Positions 1 through 5,559 of a DNA stretch of 9,733 bases are shown here, in pieces. This DNA is from an uncultured Actinomycetes bacterium (GTDB lineage Bacteria > Actinomycetota > Coriobacteriia > Coriobacteriales > RUG844), in assembly GCA_900313875.1 (NCBI GenBank), contig OMSY01000044.1:1-9733 (forward strand), read 5' to 3'. Numbering within the stretch: position 1 is the first letter of the stretch; each line of letters starts with the position of its first letter. The position numbers were made by a program, and so were the translations under genes. The notes beneath the pieces were generated by a model. It did no database searches, was not told where the DNA came from, and saw only the letters and a program-made list of their open reading frames with translations.

Positions 1-1125
1 CCCATGGTCGCCTTCCTCGACCACGCGGCCGTCGTCAATCACCACGATGTGGTCCGCCCCTGCCACCGTGCGCATGCGGTGCGCGATCATCAGCACCGTC
101 TTGCCGTCCATGAGCTTCTCGAACGCCTGTTGGATGGACCGCTCGTTCTCAGGGTCGGCGAATGCGGTGGCCTCGTCAAGCACCACGACAGGGGCGTCCG
201 AGAGGATCGCCCGGGCGATGGCGATGCGTTGGCCCTCGCCCCCGGACAGGTGGACGCCGGCAGCACCCACGACGGTGTCGTAACCATCGGGAAGCTGTTC
301 GATGAAGTCGTGCGCCTGGGCTGCCTTCGCCGCCGCGACCACCTCGGCATCCGTCGCACCATCGCGGCCACGGCGGATGTTGTCCGCGATGCTCTCGCGG
401 AACAGATGGAAGTCCTGGAACACCAGGCTCAGCTGACCCATGAGTTCATCGGGGTCCATCGACCGCACGTCGGCACCACCCACGCGAACGCAGCCACGGT
501 CGACGTCCCAGAAGCGCGCGACGAGGTTGGCGATCGTCGACTTGCCGGACCCCGACGGCCCCACGATCGCGCACACGCTGCCGGCAGGCACCGTGAAGGA
601 CACGTCGTCCAAAGCCAGCGGGGCACCTTCCTCGTATGCGAAGCTCACGTGTTCGAACGACACCGAGGCATCACGCGGGACCTGTGCGTCGCCAACGGAG
701 ACGAGCTCGCCCAGCCCCAGCACCGAGTCGATGCGCCCGATGCTAGCGCTGGCGATCATGGAATCCTCGCTCACATAGAGGATCTTCTGGAACACACTCG
801 AGATCGAGTGCACGAACAGCAGGTAGAAGACGAGCGAGAGGACGAAGGTCGGCCAGTCCCTCGCACCGGGGGCGAGAAGGATGCCCACCGGCAGGACGAA
901 CAGGTAGGCGCTGTTAAGCAACGCGGTGAAGCCGGGCATGGAGTTCTGGAAGAAGAACGTGACGTCCAACGCCAGGCCCGTGTAGTCCTTGATGGCCTCG
1001 GCGAGCTTCCTGAACGACCGTGCGGTCTGCCCGAATGCCTTGACGACGCGCATGCCTCGCACGTACTCGACGGCGGCGTTGCCCATCTTCTCCTTGACCT
1101 GCTGGTAGCGACCCATCCGGTCCAT
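1..1125 (-). CDS. ABC exporter half-transporter (permease + ATPase), fragment lacking N-terminus
   Basis: This is an ATP-driven inner-membrane exporter subunit of the fused permease/ATPase type. Numbering from the codon at 1125, residues 1-165 are the second part of the transmembrane domain, beginning with the cytoplasmic-loop helix MDRMGRYQQVKEKM and VEYVRGMRVVKAFGQ, followed by hydrophobic helices. The ATPase follows: Walker A GPSGSGKS (189-196), Q-loop LVFQDFHLF, signature LSGGE (293-297), Walker B VVVLDEA with catalytic Glu318, and switch His349 in IAHRM. The sequence after Walker B, DEATAFADPENE, resembles the YbtP/YbtQ and IrtAB-like exporters linked to siderophores, which is family knowledge and only suggestive of substrate. 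The frame has no stop before position 1, so the C-terminal tail lies outside the window. About 180-200 residues (the first membrane helices) are missing at the N-terminus, where the sequence switches to an AraC gene on the other strand. As it stands it could not form a normal exporter. Confidence 0.85.
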   Translation of the reverse strand, partial: MDRMGRYQQVKEKMGNAAVEYVRGMRVVKAFGQTARSFRKLAEAIKDYTGLALDVTFFFQNSMPGFTALLNSAYLFVLPVGILLAPGARDWPTFVLSLVFYLLFVHSISSVFQKILYVSEDSMIASASIGRIDSVLGLGELVSVGDAQVPRDASVSFEHVSFAYEEGAPLALDDVSFTVPAGSVCAIVGPSGSGKSTIANLVARFWDVDRGCVRVGGADVRSMDPDELMGQLSLVFQDFHLFRESIADNIRRGRDGATDAEVVAAAKAAQAHDFIEQLPDGYDTVVGAAGVHLSGGEGQRIAIARAILSDAPVVVLDEATAFADPENERSIQQAFEKLMDGKTVLMIAHRMRTVAGADHIVVIDDGRVVEEGDHG

Positions 1126-1128
1126 GAC

Positions 1129-1764
1129 GTCGCCTACACCGAAATCGAGTACTATGACGGATATTTCGAGAAAGTGTTCGGTGACGGATGCGCCAGGTCG
1201 CTGACCCACCTCGCTGCGTGCCTTGGAGCGATGCGCGGGAGAAGCATGTGGGATCCCCAGATCCCGCACCTGCTCGAGACGATCAGGGACACCGAAGCGC
1301 GCGGCAAGGCAGCCGAACTGCTCTTCGAGGGCATCGCGAACGAGGTGATGGGACGGTTGCTGGTCATGGAGGACCGCTTCTCCGAAGCGGTCGACGGCGA
1401 GGACCGTCAGGCGATCGTGCTCGTGGCCGACCACATCCGAGCCAACATCGATGCCCCGCTTCGCCTTGAGGACCTCGCCGGGATGGCGCAGATGGGCACG
1501 ACCAAGTTCAAACGGCTCTTCAAGCAGGCGACCGGGACCACCACCACGGAGTTCATCGCGGCGGAACGCGTCGACCGCGCGAAGCGGTTGCTTGCCTCGA
1601 GTGAGCTGAGCATCGACCAGATCGCGCACAGGTGCGGCTTTGCGCGCGCGACGAGCTTCTCGACGATGTTCTCGCAGCGCGTCGGAATGCCTCCGCGCGT
1701 TTTCCGCAAGCTCGCACGCGTCGCATTCTCAGACGACCCGGTTCGAGCCATTGAGCCATGTTGA
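1129..1764 (+). CDS. AraC/XylS-family transcriptional regulator, N-terminally truncated
   Basis: This is the C-terminal part of an AraC-type DNA-binding regulator, about 211 residues to the TGA at 1762-1764. The first recognisable codons are VAYTEIEYYDGYF from 1129. A helical linker follows (LLETIRDTEARGKAAELLF) and then the double helix-turn-helix: helix pair one around 1465-1530 (LEDLAGMAQMGTTKFKRLF) and pair two around 1609-1695 (IDQIAHRCGFARATSFSTMF). The KFKRLFKQATGTT style recalls PchR/YbtA-like regulators of iron or siderophore genes, which would fit the neighbouring exporter; this is inference. About 100 residues of the usual effector-binding N-terminus are absent. The frame stays open upstream to position 4, but there it runs antisense through the ABC gene and is not real protein. 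In-frame starts inside the fragment are GTG 1174 and ATG 1231; neither has convincing support. It is probably a pseudogene or a product of the junction near 1130. Confidence 0.8.
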   Translation, partial: VAYTEIEYYDGYFEKVFGDGCARSLTHLAACLGAMRGRSMWDPQIPHLLETIRDTEARGKAAELLFEGIANEVMGRLLVMEDRFSEAVDGEDRQAIVLVADHIRANIDAPLRLEDLAGMAQMGTTKFKRLFKQATGTTTTEFIAAERVDRAKRLLASSELSIDQIAHRCGFARATSFSTMFSQRVGMPPRVFRKLARVAFSDDPVRAIEPC

Positions 1765-1835
1765 CGAGCAGTGCGACCCGTCGAATCCCCACGCATGCCC
1801 TGCGCCCTGGCCGACGCTCCGGAACGGCCCCTCGA

Positions 1836-1863
1836 GCAGCGACGGGGCGAGCCCCGTCGCTGC
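1836..1863. terminator. Perfect 12-bp hairpin between convergent genes, probable bidirectional terminator
   Basis: GCAGCGACGGGG (1836-1847) and CCCCGTCGCTGC (1852-1863) are exact reverse complements around a 4-nt CGAG loop. The element lies 71 nt after the AraC stop and 7 nt after the TGA of the minus-strand multi-PAS kinase, so it could end transcription from both sides. No T-rich tract follows on either strand. It therefore resembles the U-less hairpins proposed for high-GC actinobacteria rather than a classic intrinsic terminator. The structure is seen directly; its function is inferred. Confidence 0.65.
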
Positions 1864-1870
1864 AGGCGAC

Positions 1871-4800
1871 TCATCCGATTAGCTCTCCCAGCATCTCGAG
1901 CATCTTCGGGATGTCATAGGGCTTTGCCAGATGACCGTTCATGCCAGCCTCCAGCGCCAGCTTGCGGTCTTCCTCGAAAGCGTTCGCGGTGACGGCTATG
2001 ATCGGGATCTCCGCCTTCTCCCTGTCATCCATGGCACGGATCAGCTGCGCGGCCTCGTAACCGTCCATCGTCGGCATCTGGATGTCCATCAGGATGACAT
2101 CATACGTCCCTGCGGGGGCCTCATCCATCATCTGGACCGCAATCTGGCCATCGCATGCGATATCGAGCTCGAAGCCGGACTCGGTCAGGATCGCCTCCGC
2201 GATCATCTGGTTCATCTCGTTGTCCTCCGCCAGCAAGATCCTCTTGCCGGTGAAGTCCACCGCCGAATCCTCCGAATCCACGTCGTCTGCCTCTGCACGG
2301 AACGGCGCTGCAAGCACGTTGCGCAGCTCGGACATGAACAACGGCTTGGAACAGAAGGCGGTCACCCCTGCTTCCCTGGCCTCCTCCTCGATGTCCGCCC
2401 AATCATAGGCAGTCAGCATGATGATGGGCACGCCGTCCCCGATCACCTTGCGCAGGCGGCGCGCCGTCTCGATTCCATTCATGTCCGGCATCTGCCAGTC
2501 GATGAGATAGGTCCGGAACTCGTCGGATTGGTCCAGCGATTCCTTCGCCCGGATCACGACCTCTCGCCCGGAACTCGTCCAATCGGGCCGCATCCCCATC
2601 TTGCGGAGCATCGCGCAGACGGAGAGGCAGGTGTCCGTATCGTCATCGGCGACCAGCGCACGCAGCCCTTGCAGCTCGGGTATCGTCTCGAGCTTCGTCG
2701 GGTTGCTGCTCAGGCGACAGGGGACGTTGACGACGAACTCCGTGCCCTTGCCCTCCTCGCTGAACACGGCGATGTCGCCACCCATCATGTCCACGATGCT
2801 CTTGGTGATCGCCATGCCGAGGCCGGTGCCCTGGATGCCGCTGACGGTGCTGGTCTTCTCACGGGTGAAGGCCTCGAAGATCGTCTTCTGGAACTCCTCG
2901 CTCATGCCGATGCCCGTGTCCTTGATGTGGAACTCGAATTCGGTATGCTCGGCGATCGTGGAGGGTTTCTCGACCACGCGGAAGCTGATGGACCCACCGC
3001 TCGGGGTGAACTTGATGGCGTTCGAGAGGATGTTCAGGAACACCTGGTTGAGCCGCAGCTTGTCGGTGACGATGTCCTCGTTGATGACGTCCTGCGTGTC
3101 GATGAACAGCTCCAGTTGCTTGGAGGTGATGTTCGCATGGATGATCGTCCGCAGGTCATGGATCATATCGGGCAGATGGACCTCTGATTCGTCCAGCGTC
3201 ATCTTGCCGCTCTCGATGCGACTCATGTCGAGAACGTCGTTGATGAGCGAGAGAAGATGCTGACTGGAGATGGAGATCTTGCTCAGATAGTCCTGTACCT
3301 GCTCCTTGTTGTCGATATGGGAGGCCGCAAGAGCCGTGAAGCCCACGATGGCGTTCATCGGCGTGCGGATATCGTGGGACATGTTGTTGAGGAAGGTGGT
3401 CTTGGCCTTGTTGGCATGTTCAGCGGCCACCAAGGCGTCGGCCAGCGCATCGCGCTGCGCACGGTCCTCGCGGACGGTTTCGGTCACGTCGCTGTAATAG
3501 CCACGCAGCTGCTGCTGCTCCTTCTCATCAGCCGTCACCGTACCGCCGAAGCGCGTATACATCTCATGGCCGTCCGGATGGATCCAGAGGTTGATGCATT
3601 CGGACAGCTTCCCTGAAAGCATCTCCTCGATCCTTTTCATCACTTCGGGTCTCTCCGCTTCAGGCACATGGGAATACCAGGCGTCGTAGATCTCCTCCTC
3701 CGTCAATTCCTGTCCAGGTATCCCGAGAAGCTCCTTCATCTTGGCATTTGCACGCAGTCGAGGTGCCTTGCCCTCCTCCAGCGTCATGTGCCACATGCCG
3801 AAGCCGGCGTTTGCCATGATCTCGTCCGTGTCGGCAAGTTCCTGCTTGCTGTGCTCCAGCTCCTTCTTCTGCTCCGCCTGCGCGATCTGCTCCAGACGGA
3901 CAGCCGTCGTATCCGTCTTGAGAACGATGCAGTACTCGGATTCCGGGTCCACGGAATAGAAGTCGAACCGCTTGTAGAAATGCCCGTCTTCCATCTCCAC
4001 CTCGATATCGACGGAATACGGTTCCTTGACCTGGAACATCTTGAACACGGTCTTCAGGTCCATGGCCTCGCGGATCCTCTGCCGATAAGCCTCGTCATCA
4101 CTCAGCGCGGGGATGATCTGCGTCTCCAGGTACTCCTTGTAGGAGCCGTGCTTCTCCTTCGGGAAGATGTTCCCGTGCTCGATGGGGCTGGCATCTCCGA
4201 TGGCCACGTCGTATACATCACGGGCGATATACGCCACCAGGTCGAACTGCTTGGCAAGGATCTTGCCGTTGATGGTGGAGGCGAGCTTCTCCGGGTTGTT
4301 CGACTCCTCCGTGATGAAGGCGACCAGGTCACCGGACAGGGGGTGGCGGGTCACGTTCGCCGTGATCTTGACATAGGAAACGGTGTCGTTCGGCAGCTTC
4401 GAGTACAGGACCCTGCTCGCGGTCACCTCGCCATCCAGGTAGGCTTTGGTGAGGGCGGGGATGCTGAAGGTGTCGAGGAACTCGATGCGCTCTTCCTTGA
4501 TGGGAAAATGCCGTACGCGTCGTTCGATCGCCTCCGTGAAGGGAATGCCGGCCGTGGACGAGGAGAACATCGCCGTGCCGCTGCCCTCCTCCACGACGTT
4601 CGTTGTCAGGTTCGCCCGCAGGCGCACCAACGTGTCGTCCTCCGACTGGTAGAAGTTGTTCCCCAAGCTCGTGTAGATGCTCTGAAGCTGGTCCTCATAA
4701 CGTTTCAGCACCGTCACATCGGCATACGTGCAGTACACGTACTGCACGCCGGGCATGTCGATGAAGGCGTAGTGGACCGAGCACCAGATGGAGTTGCCCC

Positions 4801-5443
4801 TGGCTGTGACCTTGCGAATCGTCAGGTTCTGCGTGCCGTTCGCGCCGATGCGGTGCTCCAGCATGCCGCGGACCTGCTCCCTGTCCTCCTCATAGGTGCT
4901 GTCGAGGAATCCGAAGCCGTCCATCAGCTCCAGGGCCTCTTCCCGGCTACCGCACTCCAGCATGTCACAGAACGCCGGCGTCGCATAGATGGCGGTGAGG
5001 CTCTTGTCATCGTTCTGCTGCAGCAGGCAGGCGATGTTGTTCATCTGGGACACGGCCTGCAGGAAATGCACCCGGGATTCCTGCTCATCGGAATCCCCGA
5101 TATCCGTGATGATGTAACCGATATACCCCTCCGGCAGATTGACGAGAGGGCTCATGTGGATGTGGAGACCCGCATGCGCCACATAGGTCGAGAAGGACTG
5201 CGGGTTCCCGCACCGGAGCTCGCCCATCCTCTGGAGCGTGTACTCGTCCACCAGATGGTCCTTGATAGCCGATGCACCGAGGAAAACGTCCCGATGGTAT
5301 ATGGCTTTGTAGTCGTCAGCGAACCGCTTGTTGCCGTAGGCGATGCGATAGTCCGCGAAGGCCCCGTCTTCATCGTAGACCACTTCGTAGATGAGCACGG
5401 TGATGGGGAAATCATCGTACTTGGAGGTATCGAAGTCCTTCAT
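1871..5443 (-). CDS. Soluble multi-PAS hybrid sensor histidine kinase with two receiver domains
   Basis: This is a cytosolic hybrid kinase of 1190 residues from ATG 5443. There is no membrane segment or signal peptide. Order: PAS-like regions at about 10-122 and 125-250, two more diverged PAS-like blocks at about 255-375 and 395-515, a short coiled coil (EQKKELEHSKQELADTDEIM), a clear PAS at about 545-655, then the kinase. The H-box NNMSHDIRTPMNAIVGF has phospho-acceptor His690. The ATPase has N-box LNILSNAIKFTP near 803-814, G1 DTGIGMS near 841 and G2 GTGLGMAITKSIV near 871. Receiver 1 (924-1046) has Asp982 in LIDWQMPDMNG; receiver 2 (1066-1188) has Asp1120 in LMDIQMPTMDG. Both keep the acidic pocket and the KP lysine. 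No HPt or DNA-binding output is present. An upstream TTG at 5467 is in frame, but ATG 5443 follows AGGTG by 7 nt and is preferred. The ligand of the PAS domains is unknown. Confidence 0.93.
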   Translation of the reverse strand: MKDFDTSKYDDFPITVLIYEVVYDEDGAFADYRIAYGNKRFADDYKAIYHRDVFLGASAIKDHLVDEYTLQRMGELRCGNPQSFSTYVAHAGLHIHMSPLVNLPEGYIGYIITDIGDSDEQESRVHFLQAVSQMNNIACLLQQNDDKSLTAIYATPAFCDMLECGSREEALELMDGFGFLDSTYEEDREQVRGMLEHRIGANGTQNLTIRKVTARGNSIWCSVHYAFIDMPGVQYVYCTYADVTVLKRYEDQLQSIYTSLGNNFYQSEDDTLVRLRANLTTNVVEEGSGTAMFSSSTAGIPFTEAIERRVRHFPIKEERIEFLDTFSIPALTKAYLDGEVTASRVLYSKLPNDTVSYVKITANVTRHPLSGDLVAFITEESNNPEKLASTINGKILAKQFDLVAYIARDVYDVAIGDASPIEHGNIFPKEKHGSYKEYLETQIIPALSDDEAYRQRIREAMDLKTVFKMFQVKEPYSVDIEVEMEDGHFYKRFDFYSVDPESEYCIVLKTDTTAVRLEQIAQAEQKKELEHSKQELADTDEIMANAGFGMWHMTLEEGKAPRLRANAKMKELLGIPGQELTEEEIYDAWYSHVPEAERPEVMKRIEEMLSGKLSECINLWIHPDGHEMYTRFGGTVTADEKEQQQLRGYYSDVTETVREDRAQRDALADALVAAEHANKAKTTFLNNMSHDIRTPMNAIVGFTALAASHIDNKEQVQDYLSKISISSQHLLSLINDVLDMSRIESGKMTLDESEVHLPDMIHDLRTIIHANITSKQLELFIDTQDVINEDIVTDKLRLNQVFLNILSNAIKFTPSGGSISFRVVEKPSTIAEHTEFEFHIKDTGIGMSEEFQKTIFEAFTREKTSTVSGIQGTGLGMAITKSIVDMMGGDIAVFSEEGKGTEFVVNVPCRLSSNPTKLETIPELQGLRALVADDDTDTCLSVCAMLRKMGMRPDWTSSGREVVIRAKESLDQSDEFRTYLIDWQMPDMNGIETARRLRKVIGDGVPIIMLTAYDWADIEEEAREAGVTAFCSKPLFMSELRNVLAAPFRAEADDVDSEDSAVDFTGKRILLAEDNEMNQMIAEAILTESGFELDIACDGQIAVQMMDEAPAGTYDVILMDIQMPTMDGYEAAQLIRAMDDREKAEIPIIAVTANAFEEDRKLALEAGMNGHLAKPYDIPKMLEMLGELIG

Positions 5444-5559
5444 GCGCTTGCACCTGCCCCTTTCCAATCCCGTTCATTGCCCGACAAACGGCACTGCCCC
5501 TCTTGCGATGGCGTCGCCGGCGATCCTGGTGGCATCGCCAACGCCTCCCCCGGCATATG
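5444..5559 (-). other. 116-nt intergenic gap between the two hybrid kinase genes
   Basis: This gap separates the permease-kinase stop (TGA at 5562-5560) from the ATG of the multi-PAS kinase. It holds small overlapping inverted repeats, GGCGAT/ATCGCC around 5517-5540 and GCGATG/CATCGC around 5507-5538, which could form a weak hairpin. The only ribosome-binding-like site is AGGTG 7 nt before ATG 5443. I see no convincing -35/-10 pair. The gap is long enough for a separate promoter or a processing or attenuation site, so cotranscription of the two kinases is likely but not certain. Confidence 0.4.

Noticed and set aside
4..1128. Long plus-strand open frame continuous with the AraC fragment, giving an apparent 586-residue protein.
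   Set aside because: The opposite strand encodes an ABC exporter with all ATPase motifs. The plus frame is a His/Arg/Asp-rich antisense shadow with no domain, so only the part after about 1129 is real.
5500..5545. Inverted repeats between the two kinase genes as a strong terminator or riboswitch.
   Set aside because: Stems are only about 6 bp with mismatching extensions and no T tract; no known riboswitch core is visible. Mentioned only as part of the intergenic gap.
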